From Rhodanobacter sp. A1T4 (lineage in GTDB: Bacteria; Pseudomonadota; Gammaproteobacteria; Xanthomonadales; Rhodanobacteraceae), in contig NZ_JACHCP010000006.1 of NCBI RefSeq assembly GCF_014207185.1, forward strand, positions 124,001 through 188,000: a DNA stretch of 64,000 nucleotides, read 5' to 3'. The notes under the pieces were generated by a model. The model made no database searches. It was not told the DNA's origin and worked only from the letters and a program-made list of their open reading frames with translations. A program made the translations under genes and the position numbers. Position 1 is the first letter of the stretch. Every line of letters starts with the position of its first letter. Below are positions 44,237-52,970 of this stretch, one piece after another.

Positions 44237-44371
44237 CAGCCGAATTGAGGGACCGCTCTTACAAGAGGTAGCCATTGGAGGCCATACAACAATCGTCTGC
44301 TTGGTACAGCTGACCGGGTCAGAGTCCCTTTCAGCCACAGTGCGTGCCGGCCGAAAAGGGTTCAAGTTCAC

Positions 44372-44659
44372 TTATCGGAGTGGTTGCTTTGGCGGCCTGC
44401 GGGTAGGTCTTACTTGTCCCAATTCCTGTTCGAATTTATCGACGAACTCGTTCAGTGATTGCCCGCAAGCATTGCAGAGCTCCCGCAATTGCAGCAGGTC
44501 CATACGGCGTGAGCCACGTTCGACGTCGCTGACATAGGACTGAGGACGCTGCAATGCCGCGCTCAGGTCGACTTGGGTCATGCCGGCCTCGGTACGGAGC
44601 GCGCGCAGGCGGCGCAGCAACACCGAGTACTCGTTCTTATGTATGGACTTGGCGGGCAT
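44372..44659 (-). CDS. XRE-family helix-turn-helix regulator
   Basis: 95 residues from the ATG at 44659 (MPAKSIHKNEYSVLLRRL). HTH_3 domain at about 15-70: LRALRTEAGMTQVDLSAALQRPQSYVSDVERGSRRMDLLQLREL, with the usual Q-x-x-V-S-x-x-E-R-G recognition region. Typical of small phage- or toxin-antitoxin-type repressors. It diverges from a 71-residue gene with a near-perfect palindrome between them, so it likely represses both. A decayed copy of the gene and its operator is at 61.8-62.0 kb. Confidence 0.88.
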   Translation of the reverse strand: MPAKSIHKNEYSVLLRRLRALRTEAGMTQVDLSAALQRPQSYVSDVERGSRRMDLLQLRELCNACGQSLNEFVDKFEQELGQVRPTRRPPKQPLR

Positions 44660-44699
44660 GGCGAACATCCGTGACAACAGCCATGACGCTATATCTGCT

Positions 44700-44715
44700 T
44701 TTCAAATATCTGAAA
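44700..44715. promoter_or_regulatory. Predicted XRE operator
   Basis: TTTCAAATATCTGAAA is a 16-bp palindrome with one mismatched pair, in the 115-bp spacer between the divergent XRE gene and the 71-residue gene. The relic copy at 61900-61915 keeps it as a perfect palindrome (TTTCAGATATCTGAAA), which supports it being the binding site. ATATC/GATAT half-sites also occur just outside. Confidence 0.6.
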
Positions 44716-44774
44716 ATCGGATATTGTTATTGGGCGGACGGCTGTGTTCGCGATATCGCCGGAGGAGGGATGCC

Positions 44775-44990
44775 ATGACGGAAGAACGCCTTGTTTTCGG
44801 AGTCACCGTCGACCAGCTCGACGAGCTCAACACGCTGCTTCGGACGATCACGGCCCATGGCGACGTGATCACGGTCGGCTGTGAAGAGCCCCTACATCCG
44901 CAGACTGTGTCGACCCTGGGTGAGGTCGTCTTCAACGCGGCGCTTGCCGTGCGGGAAGTCTTCGATCGAATCGAAGCACAGAAGCTTTAA
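44775..44990 (+). CDS. Small acidic hypothetical protein divergent from XRE gene
   Basis: 71 residues from the ATG at 44775, which follows GGAGGAGGG. Sequence MTEERLVFGVTVDQLDELNT, then EPLHPQTVSTLGEVVFNAAL; acidic, helical, no Cys pattern or signal. The longer frame to 44580 crosses the XRE gene and is rejected. Shares its promoter region with the XRE regulator, so the two may form a regulatory or toxin-antitoxin-like pair, but nothing toxin-like is recognised. Function unknown. Confidence 0.65.
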   Translation: MTEERLVFGVTVDQLDELNTLLRTITAHGDVITVGCEEPLHPQTVSTLGEVVFNAALAVREVFDRIEAQKL

Positions 44991-45200
44991 GCGAAAACGA
45001 GTAGAGACAACCGGGTCAGGTTTCGACCGTGCTCAGTGCGACCTCACGCTCGCGGAAGCCGCTGGCATCGACGACTCTGCCGCTGCGCGTTTGAACTCTG
45101 GTGTGAACCGCTGACGCGTTTCCATCGAACACCTCCATGCAAGGATTGTCCTTGCACGGAGTGTCCGAGAAATCAGCGGTAGTCCAAGCTGGCCCCGTGC

Positions 45201-47315
45201 TTAGTTCGGCCAAACCGGCGGTTGATTGGCGGTCGGGTTGGGGATGTAACGGCCGTAGCTGACCGTCGCCAAGGTGCGGATGTTCTGCAGCAGGTTGGGA
45301 TTGGCGACGACCGAGGGATCGAGCGGATTGCTCGACAGGATCACCATGTCGGCGACGTTGCTGGTCGCGAGGCTGCCACGATCGGTCATGCCGTATTGCC
45401 AGGCGGCATTGGTGGTGAACGCCTTGATGCCATCCAGGATGCTGATGCGTTCGTCGCCCGGATAAGCCGGGTTGTTGGCGAAGATCACCGGACACGTCTG
45501 CGTGTTGCGATTCGGGTACCACGAGGGCTGCTGGGTCTGCCGCGTCACGCCCACCCAGATCTCGAACAGCGGGTAAGGCGGCGTCACCGGCGTATCGCTA
45601 TGCAAGGTGAGATGCAGGCCGCGGTCGCGCACCGCGCGGGCAGGGTAGATGTTCATCGTGCGCTGCGGGCCGAGCACCTGCTGGCATTCCGGCAGGCCGT
45701 AGTAATACACATTGGTCGACATGATGCTGACCACCACGCCCGGGTTTAGCGTCTTCAACTGATCGAGTTGTGCCGTGGTGATCATCGGCGCATGCAGCAT
45801 CACGTCGTGCGTGCCCGGCGGCGGCACCGAATGGTCCTTGGTGGCCGAGGCCATCACCGCGCGCACCGCATTGCCGATCGCGGCATCACCGATCTGGTGG
45901 ATCAGCATCGGGAAGCCGGCGGCATGCGCAGCGTACAGGCGCTGCTGGATCTGCTGCTCGCTCAGGTCGGGCAGGCCGACATACGGCTGCTGGAAGATGC
46001 CGCCGTTGGTGAACGGCGTGAACACCTGCATGTAAGGCGAGTTGAGAAAGGCGGTATAGCCTTGCGGCGATCCGTCGGTGAAGCTTTTCAGCATCGCCAC
46101 GGTGAGTAGTGGGTTGCTGCCCACCAGGGTTCTGCCCGCCACACCGGTGGCGACGATGGACGAAAAATCGGGACTGCTGTCGTCATAGGCCACCATGGCA
46201 GCTGACAGCGGGAAGGGACACTTATTCGGCAGGCAGTTCTGCAGGACTTTGTTGTAGAGCCCGATATCGTCGATCGTCGCGGCACCTTCCTGGGCCAGCG
46301 TATAGCCATGTTGCGCATAGATCGTGGCGGCCTTCTGCAACAAGGTTTCGGCCAGGGTGGGATAGCGGTTGAGCACCAATCCCTGCATCTTGCCGGTGGC
46401 GTACAGCGACAGATCCTCATCGAGCTGCCCCTTCTCGGCAAGCTGGGACTCGACAGTGGGATTGGTGGTGGGCGCATGGCACCCACCGGATGCCACAGAG
46501 GTGTTGCAGATATTGAGCATCTGCAACGCCTTGGTGTTGACGTAGGAAATATGCCCCGACTCGCTGGTGACGTAGATCGGGATGTCCTGTGCGATGGCAT
46601 CGAGCTGCGGCCGTGCCAGACCGTTTTCGAAGGTCTCGCAATCGAGGCCGAGGCCATCCGGCTTGCTGCAGCCGGCGCCATGGCCCAGGCGTGATGCGTC
46701 ATAGTTGAATGCCAGCACCGGCAGCGGATCGATCTGCGAACCCGATTGCCGAATCTTCGCCACGGCCGCCTTGATCCGCGCCGTCACATCCTGCTGTGTC
46801 TGCACCGGCACGAAGCAGTGCTGGTAATCCTTCGCGTCGAGGCATCCGGACGTGCCCGGCAAAGGCTTGAAGAGCACGTTGATGTTGGAGACATCGGTCC
46901 AGTGCTCTGGATCGTTGTACATCGCATAACCGGCCATGTGCGAATGCGGGTCGATAAAGCCCGGTAGCACCGTCGCGCCGCGGAGGTCCACCTGCTGCGT
47001 ATTCTTGTCGGCCAACCCTAGCACCTGCGCGTTGGTGCCCACCTTCATGATCCGGCCGGCGGGCCCGATCGCGACACCCTGAGCGGAAGCGTTGTTGTCG
47101 TCCATGGTCACGACATTGGCGTTGTAGATGACCAGGGCCGCCACGCCGGGGCTGGCCATCGTCGAAGGACTACCCGCCGTTGGCGACACACCTGTCTTGA
47201 CGGCTCGCCTCGAGGCGGAGCCATCGGTACTGCAACTGGTGATGGTCGCGCTGGCAAGGATGACAAGCGCGACTAGGGCGGCCGCAATCGACCGGTAGAA
47301 TCCCTCTACTTTCAT
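45201..47315 (-). CDS. Amidohydrolase-family lipoprotein (YtcJ-like)
   Basis: 704 residues from the ATG at 47315, after AGGGGATAACC; the longer frame to 47420 has no ribosome site. N-terminal lipoprotein signal (AAALVALVILASATITSC). The amidohydrolase_3 fold shows YNANVVTMDDNNASAQGVA, GATVLPGFIDPHSHMAGY (metal-binding H-x-H), the Arg/Lys-free central barrel with MLIHQIGDAAIGNAVRAV, and GLHLTLHSDTPVTPPYP with a late Asp. C-terminal LATSNVADMVILSSNPLD closes the beta-sandwich. Probably hydrolyses an amide or cyclic imide in the periplasm; substrate unknown. The 210 bp beyond its stop (44991-45200) hold no confident gene. Confidence 0.88.
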   Translation of the reverse strand: MKVEGFYRSIAAALVALVILASATITSCSTDGSASRRAVKTGVSPTAGSPSTMASPGVAALVIYNANVVTMDDNNASAQGVAIGPAGRIMKVGTNAQVLGLADKNTQQVDLRGATVLPGFIDPHSHMAGYAMYNDPEHWTDVSNINVLFKPLPGTSGCLDAKDYQHCFVPVQTQQDVTARIKAAVAKIRQSGSQIDPLPVLAFNYDASRLGHGAGCSKPDGLGLDCETFENGLARPQLDAIAQDIPIYVTSESGHISYVNTKALQMLNICNTSVASGGCHAPTTNPTVESQLAEKGQLDEDLSLYATGKMQGLVLNRYPTLAETLLQKAATIYAQHGYTLAQEGAATIDDIGLYNKVLQNCLPNKCPFPLSAAMVAYDDSSPDFSSIVATGVAGRTLVGSNPLLTVAMLKSFTDGSPQGYTAFLNSPYMQVFTPFTNGGIFQQPYVGLPDLSEQQIQQRLYAAHAAGFPMLIHQIGDAAIGNAVRAVMASATKDHSVPPPGTHDVMLHAPMITTAQLDQLKTLNPGVVVSIMSTNVYYYGLPECQQVLGPQRTMNIYPARAVRDRGLHLTLHSDTPVTPPYPLFEIWVGVTRQTQQPSWYPNRNTQTCPVIFANNPAYPGDERISILDGIKAFTTNAAWQYGMTDRGSLATSNVADMVILSSNPLDPSVVANPNLLQNIRTLATVSYGRYIPNPTANQPPVWPN

Positions 47316-47665
47316 GGTTATCCCCTGACGACGAAATGGCGTGTTAGGGGATGTAACTCCGACCCGCCCATGCGGAATGCACCAATCCGGCAACAAGTGC
47401 GCTTGCGATGCCATCGACATAGTCGACAGAAGCGGATGGCATCTCGATGCTTGACGATGATGCTTCTTCGATCCCGCTCAACGTTGGCATCTCGACGATC
47501 TCCCTTAGGAATGCTCTGATTTATTGAATTTTAAACGGCCATCCAGACGGCCATTCGGTGGGGTGATGGGTTTTGTCCATCGACACGATGGATTGCCCGG
47601 GAAAACCAGGGTGAGAGTGGACTATTTGTTTAACTTCCTCCGTCCCGGTTTAGTAGCATTGCTGG
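47316..47665. other. Intergenic region between divergent genes
   Basis: This 350-bp gap separates the minus-strand amidohydrolase from the small plus-strand gene at 47666. It must contain the promoter of each. It has a short direct repeat (ACGGCCAT twice near 47535-47555) and TTGTCCATCGACACGATGGA, a weak dyad near 47573. No gene, RNA or terminator is evident. Confidence 0.4.
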
Positions 47666-47920
47666 ATGAGTGAATCCCCGCCGCCATCACCACGCGAGTA
47701 CGCAGGTCAGGCCACGGTCTACCGCGAGGCCGACGAGATCGTCTTCGAGGGCGATGGCGACTGGAGCCATCATGTGTCGCTGGAGCAGGTGGCGACCGAG
47801 GAGGCGCTGCAGCAGATCAATGATGTGCTGCGCCAGATGCCATGGATGACCGATGCGCTATACGAGCAGTTCCGCACGGAGGTGCTGTGGTTGCGGCAGC
47901 AGTTGCCGCCGGGCAAGTAG
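47666..47920 (+). CDS. Small hypothetical protein, intact member of a duplicated pair
   Basis: 84 residues, MSESPPPSPREYAGQATVY at the start, then EIVFEGDGDWSHHVSLEQVA, and WMTDALYEQFRTEVLWLRQQ at the end. Acidic and helical; family not recognised. All but its first eight codons are repeated exactly at 50.5 kb. Because this copy has an ATG in a normal context it is taken as the functional one. Confidence 0.6.
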   Translation: MSESPPPSPREYAGQATVYREADEIVFEGDGDWSHHVSLEQVATEEALQQINDVLRQMPWMTDALYEQFRTEVLWLRQQLPPGK

Positions 47921-47926
47921 GAAAAA
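47691..47926. repeat. Direct repeat, left copy (236 bp, exact)
   Basis: Bases 47691-47926 are identical to 50526-50761, same orientation, offset 2835 bp. The repeat begins inside the small gene (codon 9) and ends six bases after its stop, in an A run. Sequence outside the two ends is unrelated. The pair brackets the beta-helix gene and the HNH gene. Confidence 0.92.
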
Positions 47927-47955
47927 AGGTGACCCTGGATTTGTGGGAACAGACT

Positions 47956-49245
47956 TTACTGCAACGGAAAGTTGTTGTTGCTCAAGCTGGCACTACCAAT
48001 GCTGAAAGTCCCGGTAGACATATTAAAGCCAGTATTGTTCATGTAGACGTTGTGTGTGGGCATCCCAGTCTGAGCATTGAGCTCCTGAATGATGTAACCC
48101 TTTCTGGCGCTGGTATTGCTGATGTAATTGTTTGAGATGGTGTTGTATTGATTTCCTGATCCCCATAAGGCGATGCCTGCCTCGCCTGCAGTATTCGACT
48201 GATTGGCATTCAAAATCGAGTTTCCAGTTACCAAGGAGAAAGTGACCGTATCGGCCAAGGCAATGCATGTGTTGTAGCAACTTTGCAAGGTGTTGCCATT
48301 TACGTTTACCTGCGTCACGGTTCCCTCAGATCCATCAAGGGTGATGCCATAGTCAATACTGGATGCTCCAAACAGTAGGATATTGCTGTTGACGCTTACC
48401 AGAGTAGCTCCTTCTCCGACAATCACTGCTTCATGGACTGAGTTGTAGACATGATTGCCAGAAATAGTTAGCTGCGTAATGTTCGGTCCACGCGCTGTGA
48501 TACCAAAGTATCCGGGGCTACTTAGAGTGTTGTTTGTGATGTCGCCGTAGTTAGATTGGCAGTAGAGGATGCCAGCCGGTGTGCCATTGCTTGCTCCGCT
48601 GACAGTGTTATTCGTTACATGGACGAAGTTACCTGGAGTACCGCCGCAGTTGTAGCCGTGACTATCTGCGGTCGTTCCTTGCACAGCAATGCCCGCTCCC
48701 GAGATGTTACTGCCAGAATCCTCGCCATACGCGGTCACCGTATTCTTGTCGATGTAAACAGATGTTCCATCCGTAATTAAAATGCCGTAGTTGCCTTGCA
48801 CGGTAGTGTTGACAATGTGCACATTCGAGCAGCCCGAGGTGCATGTTATCCCGCTAAGCCCGTTCGTCCTCTGCGATGCGGTGTCGGTGATGGAGATGCT
48901 TTCGACATCAAAGCCGTTGCAGCCAATACAGTTCAGGAGACCGGTGGCGGAGACTGCGTCGCCAGCGATGAGGTTGCTGGCTATGCCAACTCCGTAAATC
49001 TTGTTACCGGAAGACAGGGTGGTGTTACCGGCGTATATCGCGCACGGCGGTATGAACGCGATTCCGCGTGCCTGTAGCGCACTTTCAATTGCCTGAGTGT
49101 TGACTTGGTAAGACGAGGAGCTTCCGCAAATGGCACCGTAGTTGCGAATGTCGTCCGGGCTGAGTGAATTCGTTTGCGCAGATACCAAGCCGATCTGTAA
49201 AAGCAGTATGACGAAACAGGCAAGTTTCAGTGACAGATGCTTCAT
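47956..49245 (-). CDS. Secreted right-handed parallel beta-helix protein
   Basis: 429 residues. Signal peptide MKHLSLKLACFVILLLQIG with cleavage near VSAQ. SPDDIRNYGAICGSSSSYQV is a shortened pectate-lyase-superfamily head (D-x-x-x-YGA), then about ten coils with repeating N-T-V/N-x-I ladders: HIVNTTVQGNYGILI, HVTNNTVSGASNGTPAGIL, DITNNTLSSPGYFGI, TISGNHVYNSVHEAVIV, QVNVNGNTLQSC. The fold is that of polysaccharide lyases, tailspike-like and surface proteins; no catalytic set is evident. Asn/Thr/Ser-rich and near 50% GC, unlike the flanking host genes, so probably acquired. Confidence 0.85.
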   Translation of the reverse strand: MKHLSLKLACFVILLLQIGLVSAQTNSLSPDDIRNYGAICGSSSSYQVNTQAIESALQARGIAFIPPCAIYAGNTTLSSGNKIYGVGIASNLIAGDAVSATGLLNCIGCNGFDVESISITDTASQRTNGLSGITCTSGCSNVHIVNTTVQGNYGILITDGTSVYIDKNTVTAYGEDSGSNISGAGIAVQGTTADSHGYNCGGTPGNFVHVTNNTVSGASNGTPAGILYCQSNYGDITNNTLSSPGYFGITARGPNITQLTISGNHVYNSVHEAVIVGEGATLVSVNSNILLFGASSIDYGITLDGSEGTVTQVNVNGNTLQSCYNTCIALADTVTFSLVTGNSILNANQSNTAGEAGIALWGSGNQYNTISNNYISNTSARKGYIIQELNAQTGMPTHNVYMNNTGFNMSTGTFSIGSASLSNNNFPLQ

Positions 49246-49499
49246 GGGCGCCCTTCTTTAGGATAATGAGTGCAGGTCGCTTCGTAACTTAAATAGCGAC
49301 CCGATCGTGAAGTAGAGAAGAAATACGATCAGCATCGGCAATGCGGTCGGAATCAGTCGAGCACGCAGGCCGGAACCGTTCCAGTGATCGATAACGGTCC
49401 AGCCGGCCGATCTTCGTGAGAGGAGATCAGGCCGGATTGTTACTTCATGGCCATAGCAAAGATGTTTTTGCAAGTAGATCAAATATAAGGGGTCGTTGC

Positions 49500-50450
49500 A
49501 TGAAAGTATTTGTGGTTCGGGTCAACCCTGACACCCGGCTAGGTCCTTCATATACAAGGTATCCGACCAAAAGCGATTATGAAAACATTCATCGCTCGTC
49601 ACCGATGAACGGGTTTGAGGAGGCTGTTAATTTCCTCAATGAAAATGGTCTGGTTCGCGGCTACTTGCCACCGAAACATCTGAAGTTGATACGCTCTGAT
49701 GATCCTTTTGCGCTCATCACAATTACCGCAAAGACTGCTAGCAAAGGCGGCGACCTGGTGGTGGGGGTCCAGGTCGGATGTACTTACGTAGGTGAAAATA
49801 CAAGGGTTAAGCCGGCGACTGCGCCAAAATTTCGGCCACTAACTTGGCACTACCGTTGTGATTCAAGCAACTCCTTTCTTCTGGAACAACCCATCGCGGG
49901 CGCGCGAGCATTGGTGCTCGGGAAAAACGGCGCTTGGGTGAGAGGACCAACGAGAGAACTTAAAGCGAACGAGTTTTCGGTATTCGCAGACAGCGTCTCG
50001 CGTCAGATATTGAACAAGAATGATAAAAGGAGATTTCGCTCCGCGCTAATAAAAACGAAAGTAGCTCACGATCAACCGGAAGGTCGCCCATCATTAGGTG
50101 ATATCGATTGGGAAGATCTAAGCGGTACGGAGGGCAAAAAAAAACTTGTTACACACTTGAGGAGAGAACGAAAGCTTCACTTGGCCAATGCCAAGAGGGA
50201 AAGCATGTTGGCGCAAACGGGTAGGTTGATCTGTGAGGCGTGCAAACTTGATTTCACAGACGTGTACGGTCCTCTTGGAAAAGGGGTTTACGAGGTCCAC
50301 CACAGAGCAGCACTGTCGACGCACGGCGAGCGAAATACGTCACTTAAAGATTTAGCTATTTTGTGCGCGAATTGTCACCGAATGATTCATCGTACAAACC
50401 CAATGTTGTCTGTTGAAGAGTTCGTGACAAAGCTCCGGTTGAACGACTAG
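49500..50450 (+). CDS. HNH endonuclease (McrA-like C-terminal domain)
   Basis: 316 residues from the ATG at 49500, after AAGGGG. The C-terminal 90 residues are a clear zinc HNH nuclease: CEACKLDF, YEVHHRAALSTHG, LAILCANCHRMIHRTNP. The N-terminal 220 residues form a separate domain (MKVFVVRVNPDTRLGPSY, HYRCDSSNSFLLEQP) that may read DNA or modification state; not recognised. HNH proteins of this layout are often modification-dependent restriction enzymes. Low GC and position between the two copies of the 236-bp repeat suggest transfer. Confidence 0.83.
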   Translation: MKVFVVRVNPDTRLGPSYTRYPTKSDYENIHRSSPMNGFEEAVNFLNENGLVRGYLPPKHLKLIRSDDPFALITITAKTASKGGDLVVGVQVGCTYVGENTRVKPATAPKFRPLTWHYRCDSSNSFLLEQPIAGARALVLGKNGAWVRGPTRELKANEFSVFADSVSRQILNKNDKRRFRSALIKTKVAHDQPEGRPSLGDIDWEDLSGTEGKKKLVTHLRRERKLHLANAKRESMLAQTGRLICEACKLDFTDVYGPLGKGVYEVHHRAALSTHGERNTSLKDLAILCANCHRMIHRTNPMLSVEEFVTKLRLND

Positions 50451-50470
50451 CAGACAGGGGCGCAGTCTGG

Positions 50471-50755
50471 GTGAAAACAGGAGTCAGAGTCGGAGGTTTC
50501 CCCACGAATCTCCCTACTCAATCAACACGCGAGTACGCAGGTCAGGCCACGGTCTACCGCGAGGCCGACGAGATCGTCTTCGAGGGCGATGGCGACTGGA
50601 GCCATCATGTGTCGCTGGAGCAGGTGGCGACCGAGGAGGCGCTGCAGCAGATCAATGATGTGCTGCGCCAGATGCCATGGATGACCGATGCGCTATACGA
50701 GCAGTTCCGCACGGAGGTGCTGTGGTTGCGGCAGCAGTTGCCGCCGGGCAAGTAG
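50471..50755 (+). pseudogene. Second copy of the small hypothetical gene, without its own start
   Basis: Residues 20-94 are identical to the 84-residue protein at 47.7 kb, but the first 19 codons (GTG start, KTGVRVGGFPTNLP) come from unrelated DNA and lack a ribosome site. Probably a 5'-truncated duplicate carried by the 236-bp repeat. It could still be translated from the GTG. Confidence 0.6.
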
Positions 50756-50761
50756 GAAAAA
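50526..50761. repeat. Direct repeat, right copy (236 bp, exact)
   Basis: Exact copy of 47691-47926 in the same orientation. Directly after it, GTGTC-AGG-GACAC (50764-50776) is a perfect small palindrome of a kind that recurs at 56318. Confidence 0.92.
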
Positions 50762-50896
50762 TGGTGTCAGGGACACTCTGACTGCGTTCGACCTGGCGGT
50801 AACGCGAGGCCTCCCGCCAGCAGTCCAGCCGCTCGCGGATTTCCATTGGATTTTCCTTCACCGCAGCCCTAACGGGCTATGAAAATCAACTGAGCT

Positions 50897-51121
50897 TTAA
50901 CTAGTTGGCCGAATCGTTTCACTATCGAGCGAGCTCGCTGGATTTCCAGATGCTCGAATCTGCCTGAGCTCTTCCCTCAGAAGTACCAGTTCGCGTTCCA
51001 TCGCTTCGATGCGGTCAAGCGTATAGCCAGAGCTGCCCGACTCCAGGGTTTCTGCAAAGGCCCACAAAGTACCAAGTACGCGTCCAAGCACTCCTTTTTC
51101 TTTTGCGCTTTGATTGAACAT
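50897..51121 (-). CDS. Small coiled-coil hypothetical protein
   Basis: 74 residues. Start at 51121 follows GAGGAAAG. The middle part (LDRIEAMERELVLLREELRQI) is a strong heptad-type helix; the N-terminus GVLGRVLGTLWAFAETLE is amphipathic. No family recognised. Good ribosome site and host-like composition support a real gene, but size keeps this uncertain. Confidence 0.5.
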   Translation of the reverse strand: MFNQSAKEKGVLGRVLGTLWAFAETLESGSSGYTLDRIEAMERELVLLREELRQIRASGNPASSLDSETIRPTS

Positions 51122-51180
51122 GACTTTCTTTCCTCTCGCCTCAGATTATGTCGGCCAACTGGCAGACATCACGGCAACGC

Positions 51181-51882
51181 TTAGAATCGCTCTGCCCACG
51201 GGCGGAGATCGATTTCGTGCGACCAGGCGTTTCTCGGCTGCGCAAGGACGTCGATATAGGTCTGGGCGATTGCGTCGGGATCGAGCGTGCTGTCAGGCTG
51301 ACCGCTTGGATCCTGGCGGCGCTCTGAGCGGACGCCTCCGTCGATGTTGAAGTGCGCGACGTGTATCCCCTTTGGACCCAACTCTCTTGCGGCGCTCTGA
51401 GCGAGCCCGCGCAGTCCGAACTTGCCCATCGCGAAAGCCGCCGATTGGGCGAAGCCCTTCATGCCAGCACTGGCGCCGGTAAAGAAGATCGCTCCACGCC
51501 CCTTTGGCTCCATTCGTTTGGCGGCTTGCTGGGCGGCCAAAAACGCGCCGAACGTGGTTATAGCAATTGCTTTCTCTACCGCAGCGGGATCGACGCTCGA
51601 GAGCGGACCTGAGACGCGCGAGCTGGCGTTGTAAATCACGATATCGGGCTCCGCGACCTGGTGTTCCATGTCGAGGAACAGCTTCGCCACTTGCTCCGGC
51701 TGGGAGGCGTCGATGGCGAAGACGGCGGCGGCAGTCTCCTCCGCAAGTGGCTTCAGCTTTTCGACATCGCGAGCGGCGAGACCTACTTGCAAGCCGATCT
51801 TAGACAAGCGCCGCGCTAGCGAAGCGCTGATGCCAGGTCCGGCTCCGATGATTAAAGCGCAGCGATAGGGGAAGTTGCCCAT
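51181..51882 (-). CDS. Short-chain dehydrogenase-like protein, catalytic Tyr replaced
   Basis: 233 residues, SDR fold. The cofactor loop is LIIGAGPGISASLARRL, and DIVIYNASSR corresponds to the NNAG strand. In the active-site region FFTGASAGMKGFAQSAAFAMGKFGLRG the expected Y-x-x-x-K reads F-A-M-G-K, so the Lys is kept but the Tyr is Phe. It may bind NAD(P) without normal reductase activity. First of three minus-strand SDR genes (51.2, 52.0 and 53.0 kb) next to a TetR gene, each with its own upstream spacer. Confidence 0.85.
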   Translation of the reverse strand: MGNFPYRCALIIGAGPGISASLARRLSKIGLQVGLAARDVEKLKPLAEETAAAVFAIDASQPEQVAKLFLDMEHQVAEPDIVIYNASSRVSGPLSSVDPAAVEKAIAITTFGAFLAAQQAAKRMEPKGRGAIFFTGASAGMKGFAQSAAFAMGKFGLRGLAQSAARELGPKGIHVAHFNIDGGVRSERRQDPSGQPDSTLDPDAIAQTYIDVLAQPRNAWSHEIDLRPWAERF

Positions 51883-52026
51883 TGAGTCGTCCTAGTTGTT
51901 TTGATTCTACGGAGCCGGGTTGGTGGAAGCATGCGTGACTAAGCAGATGGCGAACTCTGCTTGGCCTCCAAATCGGCGAGGAATTTATGCGAAACGCCCG
52001 TCTACTTAGGCGGCGGCGCGCGCCCC

Positions 52027-52770
52027 TCAGAGTTGCGACCAACCTCCGTCCACCGGTAGTTCGGCGCCGGTCGTGAAGGTCGCGTCGAATGCGAGGAACA
52101 GGACGGCCTTGGCGACTTCTTCCGCCTTTCCGAAGCGCTTCATCGGAACGGCTTCGCGCATCTGCGCCATGAGTTGGTCGGCCGTTGCTTTATCGGGAAA
52201 CGCTTTGCCGATGATCGGCGTCTCGGTGGGACCGGGCGACACCGCGTTCACGCGAATCCCCCGAGGAAGAAGCTCAGCGGCGAACGTCCGAGCGAAGGAT
52301 CGCAGCGCAGCCTTGGCCCCTCCATATGCGGCGATCATGGGCATCCCCTTAATGTTTGCGGTCGAAGTCGTGAGGACGACAGCGCCTCCCTGGTTGATCA
52401 GCGGCGCGAGCTTCTGGACCGAGAAAAACGGTCCCTTGGCGTTCAGGTTGAACATCTCGTCGAAGGTCGTCTCGGTCGTGTTCTCGAGAGGGGCGAAGAG
52501 GCTAAACCCGGCGTTGACGAAAAGCAGGTCGAAGGTGTCGAACTCGGCCTTCACCCGAGAGGCGAGCGCGTCGATGTCCGTCAGCGAGCGCGCGTCGCTC
52601 GAAACTACGAGGGCGTCATTCCCAAGCTCTTTCTGCGCTGAATCCAGGCCGGCTTGCGAGCGACCCGTCACCAGAACGCGCGCGCGCCCATCGACGAGCA
52701 TTTTCGCCGTCGCGAGCCCTATGCCGCTCGTGCCGCCGATGATCACCACTTTTTTACCTTCGTACCGTTC
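52027..52770 (-). CDS. Short-chain dehydrogenase/reductase
   Basis: 247 residues from the ATG at 52770 (MERYEGKKVVIIGGTSGIG). All SDR elements are present: GGTSGIGLATAKML, NAGFSLFAP, Ser in VLTTSTANIKG and Y-G-G-A-K in IAAYGGAKAALRSFA; C-terminal FTTGAELPVDGGWSQL. Typical NADP-dependent oxidoreductase of the FabG-like group. A palindrome 90 bp upstream (52860-52881) matches one at the TetR start, so it is probably in that regulon. Confidence 0.9.
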   Translation of the reverse strand, partial: ERYEGKKVVIIGGTSGIGLATAKMLVDGRARVLVTGRSQAGLDSAQKELGNDALVVSSDARSLTDIDALASRVKAEFDTFDLLFVNAGFSLFAPLENTTETTFDEMFNLNAKGPFFSVQKLAPLINQGGAVVLTTSTANIKGMPMIAAYGGAKAALRSFARTFAAELLPRGIRVNAVSPGPTETPIIGKAFPDKATADQLMAQMREAVPMKRFGKAEEVAKAVLFLAFDATFTTGAELPVDGGWSQL

Positions 52771-52859
52771 CATGCGTATTCTCCTCGCGACGTCTGGGTC
52801 GCTTTGCTGTTTTTGAACTATTTTGTACGATAATAGGCGCAAGGGTCGCGGTCAATGAC

Positions 52860-52881
52860 TTTTGAACTAAATATTTCAAAA
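52860..52881. promoter_or_regulatory. Predicted TetR operator upstream of the second SDR gene
   Basis: TTTTGAA-N8-TTCAAAA, a perfect 7-bp inverted repeat in the 200-bp spacer before the SDR gene ending at 52027. It shares 19 of 22 bases with the palindrome at 54061-54082, including parts of the spacer. A degenerate half-site (TTTTTGAACTATTTTG) lies closer to the gene at about 52809. Confidence 0.7.
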
Positions 52882-52970
52882 TACCGTTAGGCCCGGTGGA
52901 CGACTACGTAGCTCTGCGATCGCCTGCTGATTCTGGTTACCGCGACCATTTCGCCGCGATCGGCGCTCCT

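Noticed and set aside
45016..45522. Minus-strand frame of 168 codons after the amidohydrolase
   Set aside because: Most of it is an out-of-frame reading of the amidohydrolase 3' end; the remaining 60 codons match nothing recognised.
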